Part shown: piece after piece, positions 24,589 to 33,115 of the stretch
Numbering within the stretch: the stretch's first letter is position 1
How the letters are laid out: every line of letters starts with the position of its first letter
From: CAMAVH01 sp964628235
Lineage (GTDB): Bacteria; Pseudomonadota; Alphaproteobacteria; SMXQ01
Reading direction: 5' to 3'
Assembly (NCBI GenBank): GCA_964628235.1
Contig: CAZVLU010000023.1
Span: forward strand, 1 to 50,765
DNA: 50,765 nt
Translations under genes and position numbers: made by a program
Notes under the pieces: model-generated
Seen by the model: the letters and a program-made list of their open reading frames with translations, nothing else
Told to the model about the DNA's origin: nothing
Databases searched by the model: none

Positions 24589-27542
24589 TGGCGAAGCAGC
24601 CTGAGGCGACCGGCACGCCGGGCACGCCGAACAAGCCGAACCATCTCTATCTGATCGACGGCTCGGGTTACATCTTCCGCGCCTATCACGGCCTACCGCC
24701 GATGACGCGGCGCGACGGCACGCCGGTCAATGCCGTCTTCGGCTTCTCGCAGATGCTGATGAAATTGATAGGCGATCTCGAGACGGACTATCTCGCCGTC
24801 ATCTTCGACGCCGCGCGCAAGAACTACCGCAACGACATTTATGCCGACTACAAGGCGAACCGGCCGGAAGCGCCGGAAGACCTGGTGCCGCAGTTCGCGC
24901 TGATCCGCGAAGCGACGCGCGCCTTCAACGTGCCTTGCATCGAGATGGAAGGCTATGAGGCCGACGACCTGATCGCCACCTATGCCAAGGCCGCTGTCGC
25001 CAACGGCGACGAAGTGACGGTGGTGTCGTCAGATAAGGATTTGATGCAGCTCGTCTCCGACAAGGTGACGCTGCTCGATCCGATGAAGCAGAAGCGCATC
25101 GGCCATGCCGAGGTCCATGAGAAGTTCGGCGTGGCGCCCGAGAAAGTCCTAGATGTGTTGTCGCTGGCCGGCGATGCGGTCGACAACGTGCCGGGCGTCC
25201 CCGGCATCGGCTACAAGACCGCCGCCGAACTGATCAATACCTACGGCGATTTGGATACGCTGCTCGCCCGCGCCGGCGAGATTAAGCAGCCCAAGCGGCG
25301 CGAAAATCTCGTCAACAACGCCGACAAGGCGCGTATGTCGCGCGATCTTGTGCGCTTGGAAGAAAACGCGCCGGTCACCGAGGTCTATACCGACTTCGTC
25401 ATCCGGCCGCCCGATCCGGCGACGCTGCTTGGCTTTCTCAAGGCGCAGGATTTCAACCGCTTGCTCGCCCGCGTCGGCAGCGATCTCGCGGCGCGCGGCT
25501 TGAAGGTCACCGATCTGGATCTCGGCGGGGCCGCCGCAGGCGACAAGCCTTTGCCGGACAGTTTCGCGCCGCCCAAAACATCGGTGGCGCGGCCGGGTAA
25601 AAGCGACATGGCGCCGGTGGCGCTCGGCGCGCAACAGGCGACCTTGTTGGCGAGCCTCAGCAAGCTACCCGATGCCAAGAGTTATGCTTGCGTGCAAGAC
25701 GAAGCGGCGCTGAAAGATTGGATCGCGCGCTGCTACGAGGCTGGCGTCATCGCCGTCGATACCGAAACCGACTCGCTCGATCCGATGCAGGCCGCCTTGA
25801 TCGGCGTCTCGCTCGCCGTGGCGCCCGGCGAGGCTTGCTATATTCCGCTCGGCCATGTCGATCCCGCCGCCGCGCAGGGCGCCTTCGATCTCGGCGCGGA
25901 CCCGTCGCAAAGCCAGGGCCGGCCTAAGCAAATCGATCTCGCGGCGGCGCTCGCCTTGCTCAAGCCGCTGTTCGAAAGCGACGGCGTCCTCAAGGTCGGC
26001 CACAACATCAAATACGACCGCCAGGTGCTGTCGAATTACGGCGTGACCTTGAACAACGTCGACGACAGCATGGTGCTGTCCTATGTGCTCGAAGGCGGTT
26101 TGCACGGCCACGGCATGGACGAGCTGGCCGAGCTGCATTTCGGCCATAGCACGATCAAATATGCCGACGTCACCGGCAGCGGCCGCAAGCAAGTCACTTT
26201 CGACAGCGTGGCGTTGGAGCCGGCGACAGCCTATGCCGCCGAGGATGCCGACGTGACGTTGCGCCTGCAAACGCTGCTCAAGCCGCGCTTGGTTTCCGAC
26301 CATATGACGACGGTCTATGAGACGCTGGAGCGCCCCTTGATCGGCGTGCTCGCCGACATGGAGCGGGCCGGCATCAAAGTCGATCGCGCCGTGCTGCATG
26401 GCCTTTCGGCGGATTTCGAGAAGCGCATGCATGTGCTTGAAACCGACATTCACAATCTGGCCGGGCGCGAATTCAACGTCGGCTCGCCCAAGCAGCTCGG
26501 CGAAGTGCTGTTCGACGAGATGAGCTTGCCGGGCGGCAAGAAGGGCAAGACCGGCGCTTACGCGACGGGCGCCGACGTGCTCGAGGAATTGGCCGCGCAA
26601 GGCCACGATCTGCCGGCGCGCGTGCTCGATTGGCGTCAGATCGCCAAGCTGAAAAGCACCTACAGCGATGCCTTGGCCGAACAGATTCATCCCAAGACCG
26701 GGCGCGTGCACACCAGCTACGGCATGACGGGCGCCGCCACCGGCCGCCTGTCGTCGAACGATCCGAACTTGCAGAACATCCCGGTGCGCACCGAAGAGGG
26801 CCGCAAGATCCGCCGCGCTTTCATCGCCGAGCCGGGTTGCAAGCTTTTGTCCGCCGACTATTCGCAGATCGAGCTGCGCTTGCTGGCCCATGTCGCCGGC
26901 ATCGACACCTTGAAAAAAGCGTTCCGCGATGGGCTCGATATTCACGCCATGACGGCGTCGGAAATGTTCGGCGTCCCGGTCAAGGGCATGGACCCGATGA
27001 TCCGCCGCAAGGCCAAGGCGATCAACTTCGGCATCATCTACGGCATCAGCGCCTTCGGCCTCGCCAATCAGCTCGGCATCCCGCAAGGCGAAGCTTCGAC
27101 CTACATCAAGGCCTACTTCGAGCGCTATCCGGGCATCAAGGACTATATGGAGCGCACCAAGGAGATCGCGCGCAAGCAAGGCTTCGTCACGACGATCTTC
27201 GGCCGCAAAATCCACGTACCCTGGATCAACGACAAGATTCCGGCGCGCCGCAGCTTCGCCGAGCGCGCCGCCATCAACGCGCCGTTGCAGGGCGCTGCCG
27301 CCGACATCATCAAGCGCGCCATGATCCGCGTGCCGGACGCGCTCAGGGCCGCCGGCCTAAAGGCGACGATGCTGCTGCAAGTGCATGACGAATTGGTGTT
27401 CGAGCTACCTGAAAGCGAGGCGGAGAAAACCGCCAAGGTGGTGCGCGACGTGATGGAGCGCGCGACCTTGCCGGCGTTGCAGCTCGACGTGCCGCTGATC
27501 GTCGAGACCGGCGTCGGCGACGATTGGGCGGCGATCTACTAA
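24588..27542 (+). CDS. polA: DNA polymerase I
   Basis: 984 residues with all three domains. The 5'-3' exonuclease (about 15-300) starts LYLIDGSGYIFRAYH and has EADDLIATYA and the VSSDKDLMQLV block. The 3'-5' proofreading domain is intact: Asp391 in VDTETD, GHNIKYD, and Asp553/Asp555 in AAEDADVT. The family A polymerase has DYSQIELR (Asp757), RRKAKAINFGIIYG and QVHDELVFE (Asp934). The ATG at 24588 overlaps the zf-CHCC stop; the open frame further upstream is not coding. It fills gaps in Okazaki-fragment processing and excision repair. Confidence 0.98.
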   Translation: MAKQPEATGTPGTPNKPNHLYLIDGSGYIFRAYHGLPPMTRRDGTPVNAVFGFSQMLMKLIGDLETDYLAVIFDAARKNYRNDIYADYKANRPEAPEDLVPQFALIREATRAFNVPCIEMEGYEADDLIATYAKAAVANGDEVTVVSSDKDLMQLVSDKVTLLDPMKQKRIGHAEVHEKFGVAPEKVLDVLSLAGDAVDNVPGVPGIGYKTAAELINTYGDLDTLLARAGEIKQPKRRENLVNNADKARMSRDLVRLEENAPVTEVYTDFVIRPPDPATLLGFLKAQDFNRLLARVGSDLAARGLKVTDLDLGGAAAGDKPLPDSFAPPKTSVARPGKSDMAPVALGAQQATLLASLSKLPDAKSYACVQDEAALKDWIARCYEAGVIAVDTETDSLDPMQAALIGVSLAVAPGEACYIPLGHVDPAAAQGAFDLGADPSQSQGRPKQIDLAAALALLKPLFESDGVLKVGHNIKYDRQVLSNYGVTLNNVDDSMVLSYVLEGGLHGHGMDELAELHFGHSTIKYADVTGSGRKQVTFDSVALEPATAYAAEDADVTLRLQTLLKPRLVSDHMTTVYETLERPLIGVLADMERAGIKVDRAVLHGLSADFEKRMHVLETDIHNLAGREFNVGSPKQLGEVLFDEMSLPGGKKGKTGAYATGADVLEELAAQGHDLPARVLDWRQIAKLKSTYSDALAEQIHPKTGRVHTSYGMTGAATGRLSSNDPNLQNIPVRTEEGRKIRRAFIAEPGCKLLSADYSQIELRLLAHVAGIDTLKKAFRDGLDIHAMTASEMFGVPVKGMDPMIRRKAKAINFGIIYGISAFGLANQLGIPQGEASTYIKAYFERYPGIKDYMERTKEIARKQGFVTTIFGRKIHVPWINDKIPARRSFAERAAINAPLQGAAADIIKRAMIRVPDALRAAGLKATMLLQVHDELVFELPESEAEKTAKVVRDVMERATLPALQLDVPLIVETGVGDDWAAIY

Positions 27543-27557
27543 GGCGGATTAGGCCTT

Positions 27558-27630
27558 TTCTTCTTTCCAGCGCGAGAAGCGCGCCGAGGCTACTGTGCCT
27601 CGGCTTCTTCTTTCCAGCGCGCGAAGCGCG
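27558..27630. repeat. 26-bp direct repeat flanking the polA terminator
   Basis: The segments 27558-27583 and 27605-27630 match at 25 of 26 positions (TTCTTCTTTCCAGCGCG...GAAGCGCG). The right copy encodes the C-terminus of the minus-strand gene; the left copy lies just past its stop. A small duplication of that gene's 3' end is the simplest reading. Confidence 0.7.
27583..27613 (+). terminator. Terminator of polA
   Basis: An 8-bp perfect stem, GCCGAGGC/GCCTCGGC, with a 6-base loop (TACTGT), followed on the plus strand by TTCTTCTTT. It lies 40 bases after the polA stop and overlaps the 3' end of the convergent minus-strand gene. Confidence 0.65.
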
Positions 27631-28117
27631 ACGGCGGCTCGACGAGCTTGCCATTGTCGTCGAGGAACAGTTCTTCCTTGCGCACGCCATTGGCGATTTC
27701 GGCCTCTTCAGCCGCGCGTTTTTCGCGATAGCTGGTCAATTGCGCGTTGTAGGCTTCGCGCGCCAGCCGTTGGCGTTCGCGCTCGCGGCGCAGGCGGATG
27801 GTGAAGACGATGCCGCCGACGATGCCAAGCAGCGCGAGCGGCGGCAACAGCACGATCAGGACTTGGTTGAACAGGCTGCGGTCGCGCCCGATCATCAGCT
27901 TGCTCGTGCAATCGTACTTCGCTTGCGAGGTCCGCAATTCGTTGCAGGCCGCGAGCTGACGCTGATAGGGCATATAGGCATTGGCGCCGCCGAGCGGGAC
28001 GTAAGCGTCGCGCGAAACGGCGACATGCCAGGTGGCGCCGATCAGCCAGCCGCCGCAAACGACGGCCAGCAGCCAGCGCGCGATATGGCGGCGCTCGAAC
28101 GTGATGAGCTGTTGCAT
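27590..28117 (-). CDS. Two-helix membrane protein of unknown function
   Basis: 175 residues. Two transmembrane helices (about 12-31 and 88-110) flank a ~55-residue loop with two Cys (AACNELRTSQAKYDC). After helix 2 comes a charged, probably coiled-coil cytoplasmic tail (RLRRERERQRLAREAYNAQL). No enzymatic motif and no family that I recognise. The ATG at 28117 has GAGG seven bases upstream, and that site is inside a 7-bp hairpin. It is convergent with polA. Its codon use matches the chromosomal side, so it is likely a real resident gene. Confidence 0.75.
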   Translation of the reverse strand: MQQLITFERRHIARWLLAVVCGGWLIGATWHVAVSRDAYVPLGGANAYMPYQRQLAACNELRTSQAKYDCTSKLMIGRDRSLFNQVLIVLLPPLALLGIVGGIVFTIRLRRERERQRLAREAYNAQLTSYREKRAAEEAEIANGVRKEELFLDDNGKLVEPPSRFARWKEEAEAQ

Positions 28118-28123
28118 CAATCA

Positions 28124-28140
28124 CCTCTTCGCTGAAGAGG
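28124..28140 (-). promoter_or_regulatory. Hairpin covering the ribosome-binding site of the gene at 28117
   Basis: CCTCTTC/GAAGAGG with a 3-base loop. On the minus strand the 3' arm contains the Shine-Dalgarno GAGG of the 175-aa gene. If it forms in the mRNA it would hide the site. No ligand or regulator is known. Confidence 0.45.
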
Positions 28141-28195
28141 CTCCCCGGCGGCTTTGTGGACGCTGCAGCCTAGCCGCCGATTGGTTAAGGAATCG

Positions 28196-28214
28196 TAGCG
28201 GCTTTTTGCCGCTA
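28196..28214 (-). terminator. Hairpin directly after cbtA
   Basis: TAGCGGC/GCCGCTA, 7 bp, with a 5-base loop, touching the cbtA stop. There is no T-tract after it on the minus strand, so it may protect the 3' end or terminate only weakly. Confidence 0.4.
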
Positions 28215-28976
28215 TCAGGCGGCGGCCAGCGAGCGGGGCTGGGCGGGCTGCGGCAAGGCGCGGCCGAGCAGATGGCCGGCGATGGCGGCAAGCACGGCCC
28301 AAAAAGCGGCTTGGGCGATCAGCGAGGCGACGGCGAAGCGCGCCGCCAATTCGGCCGGCACATTGCCGGCTTCGGCGGCATGTTCCGGCGCGCCGATCAG
28401 GTGGGGCAAGGCGAGCAGGGCGATGCCGGCCAGCGGCGCGGCGATCTTGAGCGCGGCGTGGCGGGCCGGGGCGAAGACGATCAGGCCGAGGCCGGCAATG
28501 GTGGCCGTCGCCGTGGCGATCCACCACATCTGGCGGGCGGCGAGATCGGCGGCGGCCATGCCGGGCAAATCGGGCGGCAGGCCCATGGCCGGGGCGAGCG
28601 CGAAGGCGGCGAAGCCGCCGAGGCCCCAGAGCAGGCCGCGCTGCCAATCGAGCTTGCGGCCGGCGAAGACCATCAGGGCGACGAGGATGGCGCCGTAGCC
28701 GACGCCGGCGACGATGTTGGCGAGCAGCGTGAAGAGGTTGCGCTCGAGGCCGTCTTGCGGCGCCCAGCCGTCGCCGTGATCTTGCGCGGCTGCATCGTCG
28801 CCGGCGTCGGCAACGGCGGCCGGGCCCTGATCATGCGCTGGCTCGGCGCTCTCGAACACTTCGGCTGCGAGGATCAGCGGCACGACCTGCAATTGCTGTA
28901 CGGCAGTGACGGCGACGCCGGCGACGAAGCCAGCGATCAGGCCGGCGGCGAGAATGCGGCGAAGCAGCGCGATCAT
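28215..28976 (-). CDS. cbtA: CbtA-family cobalt transporter subunit
   Basis: 253 residues and about six to seven helices: an opening ALLRRILAAGLIAGFVAGVAVTAVQ..Q, a long loop with Asp/His (HDQGPAAVADAGDDAAAQDHGDGWAPQDG), ERNLFTLLANIVAGVGYGAILVALMV and GLLWGLGGFAAFALAPAMGLPPDLPG. This is the CbtA pattern, proposed to take up cobalt with CbtB in B12-making bacteria. Transport is predicted from comparative genomics rather than proven in most species. The ATG has GAGGGG six bases upstream; cbtB lies 16 bases before it. Confidence 0.92.
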   Translation of the reverse strand: MIALLRRILAAGLIAGFVAGVAVTAVQQLQVVPLILAAEVFESAEPAHDQGPAAVADAGDDAAAQDHGDGWAPQDGLERNLFTLLANIVAGVGYGAILVALMVFAGRKLDWQRGLLWGLGGFAAFALAPAMGLPPDLPGMAAADLAARQMWWIATATATIAGLGLIVFAPARHAALKIAAPLAGIALLALPHLIGAPEHAAEAGNVPAELAARFAVASLIAQAAFWAVLAAIAGHLLGRALPQPAQPRSLAAA

Positions 28977-28992
28977 CGCGGTCCCCTCGCGT

Positions 28993-29193
28993 TTAATGGC
29001 AGGGGAAGGTGAAGCTATGGCGCGAGTCATGCGCCGCATTGTGGATCGCTTCGGGCTGCGCGAAGCCGACGCCGTAGAGCACGAAAACGCCAAACAGCAG
29101 CGTGACGGCGCCAGCGGCGACCGCTTGCGCGCGCGGCAAGCTGAGCGGCTGCGTGGCGGCCTGGGCAGAAGTCGGGCGGGTCTCGGCGTCCAT
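28993..29193 (-). CDS. cbtB: CbtB-family cobalt transporter subunit
   Basis: 66 residues with one helix (about 23-44) and a His-rich C-terminus (HNAAHDSRHSFTFPCH) that gives the likely metal site; this is the standard CbtB layout. The ATG at 29193 has GAGGA upstream; an ATG at 29211 without one is the alternative. It precedes cbtA in the same operon. Many cbtBA operons have a cobalamin riboswitch; the 100-bp leader here is too short for one and has a Zur-like palindrome instead. Confidence 0.9.
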   Translation of the reverse strand: MDAETRPTSAQAATQPLSLPRAQAVAAGAVTLLFGVFVLYGVGFAQPEAIHNAAHDSRHSFTFPCH

Positions 29194-29246
29194 GACGATG
29201 GTCCTCGGCATCAGATTGAATGGCCAGTCGGTTATACGCGACGGCC

Positions 29247-29267
29247 AATTGTTATAGTATAACAATT
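29247..29267. promoter_or_regulatory. Perfect 21-bp palindrome upstream of cbtB, Zur-box-like
   Basis: AATTGTTATA-G-TATAACAATT, a 10-1-10 perfect palindrome. The core GTTATA-N-TATAAC is the core of the Zur (Fur-family zinc repressor) consensus known from proteobacteria. It lies 54 bases before the cbtB ATG and contains -10-like hexamers, so binding would block transcription. Regulation of cbtBA by zinc status is inferred. Confidence 0.65.
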
Positions 29268-29294
29268 TCGCTCTAGGGGCGAAAAAAGCCAAGC

Positions 29295-30017
29295 TTAGAG
29301 TAGCAGGCCCTTTTCGACGCCAATCTGCCAGATGATCGACGCGCCGAGGAAGATGGTCAAGAGGCCGATGGCGGCGGTCAATCCGCTGTAGAGCCCGCCG
29401 AGACGATGCGCCGTCAGGCGCAGCGGCAGGCCGATGGCAAAGGACAGCGCCGCCATGCCGACGATCGAGCCGAGGCCGAACAGCGCGATATAGCCCATGC
29501 CGAGCCACACCGACTCGATGGTGCCGAGCGTCAGCAGCACCAGCGCCGCCGAGCCGGCCATGCCGTGCACGGTGCCGACCAGCAGGGCGCGCAATGGCAG
29601 CGTGCGCTTATGGCTGTGGCTGTGGGGCACATGCGCATGCGGTTGGGCTTTCGCCGGCGCATGGTCATGTTGGTGCAAATGCAGGTGGCGTTCGCTGCCA
29701 TGCTGATGCGGGTGGATATGCAGGCCCTGCTTGATCATGCGGCGCACGACGTCGAGGCCGAGCAGCACCAGCATGACGCCGACGGCCAGCTCCAGCGCGT
29801 TGGTCATGGTTTCGGGGATCGCCGTGCCGAGCAGCAGCACCGCCGAGCCGATGACGAACAGCGTCAGCGTATGGCCGAGGCCCCAGGCGATGCCGAACCG
29901 CGCCGCTTCCTGCGGGCTGGCGCTGCGCGTCGCCAGGCTGGCGACGGCGGCGACATGATCGGCTTCGACCGCGTGCTTCATGCCGAACAAGAGGCCGAGC
30001 AACAAAACCGAAATCAC
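29295..30017 (-). CDS. NiCoT/UreH-type nickel-cobalt permease
   Basis: 240 residues and about six helices. The first helix carries FGMKHAVEADHVAAV, giving HX4DH (His15, Asp20, His21), the metal-selectivity signature of nickel/cobalt transporters. A cytoplasmic or periplasmic loop (about 98-136) is extremely His-rich (HIHPHQHGSERHLHLHQHDH..). Later GTVHGMAGSAAL is also family-typical. It could import Ni/Co or, as in RcnA-like relatives with His loops, export them. The start is GTG at 30017 with GGGAG eight bases before. It precedes cbtBA on the same strand with a 100-bp gap. Confidence 0.87.
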   Translation of the reverse strand: MISVLLLGLLFGMKHAVEADHVAAVASLATRSASPQEAARFGIAWGLGHTLTLFVIGSAVLLLGTAIPETMTNALELAVGVMLVLLGLDVVRRMIKQGLHIHPHQHGSERHLHLHQHDHAPAKAQPHAHVPHSHSHKRTLPLRALLVGTVHGMAGSAALVLLTLGTIESVWLGMGYIALFGLGSIVGMAALSFAIGLPLRLTAHRLGGLYSGLTAAIGLLTIFLGASIIWQIGVEKGLLL

Positions 30018-30356
30018 GAAACAACTCCCTGGCCGCCGAGGTCCTTGCGGACTTAGGACGGCTGAATGATGGCGCTGAAAACTGCGGATGCCATCGAAAT
30101 GGATGGCGCATGCGGCGTCATCATAGGAGGGGGTGGCGGGGGGTCAACAGCGGCGTATGACGTTTGGAATGGAAATCATACGCAGCCGGGCCTGACCGTT
30201 CCGCACGGCGAACGCGGACTGCTGCTAGCGTCGAAAACCTGCCCGGAACCGCGATGAAGCTCTCTGCGCGCCGTTTTTTGGCCAAATTTCAGGGGCTTAA
30301 TAACCATCAGCTCATTCCCTCCCGGACAACCGGGTTTTGCCAGAGGCACGGAAACC
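30018..30356. other. Divergent control region between the NiCoT gene and chvI
   Basis: 339 bp. It contains a minus-strand promoter for the NiCoT gene (TTGACC at 30147-30142, 16-bp C-rich spacer, TATGAT at 30125-30120). An 8-bp inverted repeat GCGTATGA/TCATACGC (30153-30160, 30176-30183) lies just upstream of it. Near chvI is a small hairpin CCCGG/CCGGG followed by TTTT (30321-30338). No RNA gene or cobalamin riboswitch is recognisable. Confidence 0.5.
30120..30147 (-). promoter_or_regulatory. Promoter of the NiCoT gene with C-tract spacer
   Basis: TTGACC and TATGAT on the minus strand, 16 bp apart. The spacer is CCCC..CC-ACCCCC..CC. C/G tracts between -35 and -10 are typical of operators for RcnR/CsoR/DmeR-type metal repressors. 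No such repressor gene is in the window. Confidence 0.5.
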
Positions 30357-31184
30357 ATGCACAATGACGCTCCCGGCGCGGCCCTTTTGGATCTCGCGCC
30401 CGACCCGGTCCATCATGAGTCCGCATCCGACATGACGACGAGCAAAGCGGGCGGCGCTGCCGCCGCCGTCCCCAGCAAGACGCGCCGCACCATCGCCCTG
30501 GTGGACGACGATCAGAACATCCTGACCTCGGTTTCCATGTCGCTGGAAGCCGAAGGCTTCGAGGTGCGGACATACACCGACGGCGAACAGGCGCTGAAAG
30601 GCATCAGCGACCGGCCGCCCGACGTCGCCATCCTCGACATCAAGATGCCGCGCATGGACGGCATGGAATTGCTGACGCGGCTGCGCCGCCAGTCGCAATT
30701 GCCGGTGATCTTTCTCACCTCGAAGGATGACGAGCTCGACGAAGTGCTCGGCCTGCGCATGGGCGCCGACGATTACATCCGTAAGCCTTTCTCGCAGCGC
30801 CTGCTGATCGAGCGCATCCGCGCCCTCATGCGCCGCAAGGAGTTGTCGGCCGATGGCGCCGTCCCCGCTGCCGGCGGCGAAGGCGCCGTGGTGCGCGGCG
30901 ATCTGTTGCTCGACCCGGCGCGCCATCTCTGCACCTGGCAGGGCAAGCCGGCGCAGCTCACCGTCACCGAATTCCTCATCCTGCAGTCGCTCGCCATGCG
31001 GCCCGGCCACGTCAAGAATCGCGACCAGCTGATGGACGCGGCTTATGGCGAGCATGTCTATGTCGACGACCGCACCATCGACAGCCACATCAAGCGGCTG
31101 CGCCGCAAGCTCAAGGCGCTCGACAAAGAGTTCAACCAGATCGAGACGCTCTACGGCCTCGGCTACCGCTACAAGGACAAGTAG
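30357..31184 (+). CDS. chvI: OmpR-family response regulator ChvI
   Basis: 275 residues: a ~42-residue low-complexity extension, a receiver domain (TIALVDDDQNILTSVS, phospho-acceptor Asp94 in ILDIKMPRMDG, Lys in RKPFSQR) and a winged-helix DNA-binding domain ending RTIDSHIKRLRRKLKALD..IETLYGLGYRYK. This is the partner of ChvG, the adjacent kinase. In rhizobia and relatives the pair governs acid, envelope and host-associated responses. The ATG at 30357 is used; the usual family start would fall near residue 40, so a later start such as the ATG at 30432 is possible. Confidence 0.93.
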   Translation: MHNDAPGAALLDLAPDPVHHESASDMTTSKAGGAAAAVPSKTRRTIALVDDDQNILTSVSMSLEAEGFEVRTYTDGEQALKGISDRPPDVAILDIKMPRMDGMELLTRLRRQSQLPVIFLTSKDDELDEVLGLRMGADDYIRKPFSQRLLIERIRALMRRKELSADGAVPAAGGEGAVVRGDLLLDPARHLCTWQGKPAQLTVTEFLILQSLAMRPGHVKNRDQLMDAAYGEHVYVDDRTIDSHIKRLRRKLKALDKEFNQIETLYGLGYRYKDK

Positions 31185-31379
31185 CTGGACAAGCCGCGCG
31201 AGTGTGGTTGGCCCGCGAGGGGCGGAGCGCAAGAGGGCGAAGCTTCATTGGCGCGACAATTGCGACGACGATGGCCCGGCGATTCGGCCGGGAGCGGCGG
31301 CGGACTCCATGCGGGCCCGGGAGATGATCCGCGCGCGCGCCGGGCTGAGCGCGCCGAAGACGTCGCCGATGAAATCGAC

Positions 31380-33110
31380 ATGTCGACGGCGTCCGAGCCG
31401 CCGCGTCCCGAGCATGAAAGCCGCACGCGCCTCGGCCGGCCGCGCGGCCAGCGCCGCCGCCGACGCGGCCTGTCGCTCACTTGGCGCATCCTGTTCGTCA
31501 ACGTCATGGCGCTCGCGGCCCTGGCCGGCGGGCTGCTCTATCTCGACCGCTACCGCGAAAGCCTGATCGGCTCGGAGCTGTGGTCGCTGACCGTGCAGGC
31601 GCAGATCGTCGCCGAGGCGCTCGGCGAAGCGGCGGTGACGTCGAACCCCGGCGAGGGCGGCGATTATCTCACCGCCATGGCGCGCCCGTTGGTGCGCCGT
31701 CTTGCCGGTCCGCTCGGATTGCGCGTGCGCCTGTTCGCCGCCAACGGCGACCTCATCGCCGACTCGCTCTCGTCGTCCGTCATCGGCGGGCCGGTGACGG
31801 TGCAGCCGTTGGCCCCGCCAGATGCGGCGGCGCGCGGACCGCTGGATGTGCTGCTCGATTTCTACGAGTGGGCGATCGAATTGCTGCCCAACAAGGACCG
31901 CTACGAGCCTTACAGCGAATCTTCGCCGCCGATCGCCGCCGATTTCGAGGAGGCGGTCTATGCCTTGCGCGGCGAGCCGCGCGCCGAGGTGCGTGTCGAT
32001 CCGCAAGACAATCTGATCCTGTCGGCGGCGGCCCCCGTCAGCCGCTACAAGCAGGTGCTCGGCGCCGTGGTGGTGACCAAGGACAGCGCCGATATCGAGA
32101 ACAGCCTGCGCCGCGTCCGCATCGACATCCTGCAAGTGCTCGCCATCGTCATGGCGATGTCGGTGATGGTCTCGCTCTATCTCGCCGGCACCATCGCGCG
32201 CCCGGTGCGGCGTCTCGCGGCGGCGGCCAAGCGCGTCGGCCGCGGCCAGGGCCGCAAGGTGGAGATTCCCGACTTCTCGCGCCGCTCGGACGAGATCGGC
32301 GATCTGTCGGCGTCGCTGCGCGAGATGACCGACGCGTTGTGGACGCGCATGGACGCCATCGAGCGCTTCGCCGCCGACGTCGCGCACGAAATCAAGAATC
32401 CGCTGACCTCGCTGCGCAGCGCCGTCGAGACGGCGGCGCGCATCGAAGACGATACGCAGCGCAAGAAGCTGATGGCGATCATCACCGACGACGTCAAACG
32501 CCTCGACCGTCTCATCAGCGACATTTCCGACGCGTCGCGTTTGGATGCCGAACTGTCGCGCGCCGAGAGCGAGCCGGTCGATGTCGCCGGCATCCTGGCG
32601 ACGCTGGCCGAGATTTACGCCGCCACCGCGACGGACGGCGGGCCGCGCTTGACCTACGAGCCGGCGGCCGATCCGGCGGACACGCTGATCGTCGAGGGCA
32701 TCGAGAGCCGGCTGGTCCAGGTGTTTCGCAATTTGCTCGGCAACGCGGCGTCCTTCAGTCCGGCGGGCGGCGAGATCCGCTTGCGCGTTTGGCGCGACGG
32801 GCGCTGGGTCAAGGCGACAGTCGAGGATCAAGGTCCCGGCATCCCCGAAGATAAGCGCAAGGCGATCTTCGACCGCTTTTACACCGAGCGGCCCAAGGGC
32901 GAGAAATTCGGCACCCATTCCGGCCTCGGCCTCAGCATCTCGCGCCAGATCGTCGAAGCCCATCACGGGCGCATCTGGGCCGAGAATATTTACGACGCGC
33001 CGACCGCCGATCGCGGCGCTGTGCGAGGCGCGCGTTTTACTGTCGAATTGCCGGCCGCGCCGCGCGGCCCGGCCAAGGCGGCGAGCAAACTTGGCGGCGC
33101 GCAGGACTGA
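31380..33110 (+). CDS. chvG: Sensor histidine kinase ChvG
   Basis: 576 residues. A basic N-terminus (RRRRRGLSLTWRILFVNVMALAALAGG) with TM1, a ~220-residue periplasmic sensor, then TM2 (VLAIVMAMSVMVSLYLAGTIARPV) and a HAMP domain. The H-box is FAADVAHEIKNPLTSLRS (His336), followed by N, G1 (VEDQGPGIPE), F and G2 (HSGLGLSISRQIVE) ATP boxes. The ATG at 31380 is chosen over an upstream TTG frame. It lies 195 bases after chvI. In the well-studied relatives it is held in check by the periplasmic protein ExoR, which is not in this window. Confidence 0.94.
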   Translation: MSTASEPPRPEHESRTRLGRPRGQRRRRRGLSLTWRILFVNVMALAALAGGLLYLDRYRESLIGSELWSLTVQAQIVAEALGEAAVTSNPGEGGDYLTAMARPLVRRLAGPLGLRVRLFAANGDLIADSLSSSVIGGPVTVQPLAPPDAAARGPLDVLLDFYEWAIELLPNKDRYEPYSESSPPIAADFEEAVYALRGEPRAEVRVDPQDNLILSAAAPVSRYKQVLGAVVVTKDSADIENSLRRVRIDILQVLAIVMAMSVMVSLYLAGTIARPVRRLAAAAKRVGRGQGRKVEIPDFSRRSDEIGDLSASLREMTDALWTRMDAIERFAADVAHEIKNPLTSLRSAVETAARIEDDTQRKKLMAIITDDVKRLDRLISDISDASRLDAELSRAESEPVDVAGILATLAEIYAATATDGGPRLTYEPAADPADTLIVEGIESRLVQVFRNLLGNAASFSPAGGEIRLRVWRDGRWVKATVEDQGPGIPEDKRKAIFDRFYTERPKGEKFGTHSGLGLSISRQIVEAHHGRIWAENIYDAPTADRGAVRGARFTVELPAAPRGPAKAASKLGGAQD

Positions 33111-33115
33111 CCCTG

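Noticed and set aside
29194..29294. Cobalamin riboswitch upstream of cbtB
   Set aside because: The region is about 100 bases and lacks the B12-box and required helices; only the Zur-like palindrome stands out.
30321..30338. CCCGG-ACAA-CCGGG-TTTT hairpin 19 bases before chvI as a terminator
   Set aside because: No upstream plus-strand gene needs termination and the stem is only 5 bp; noted in the intergenic entry as a possible leader element.
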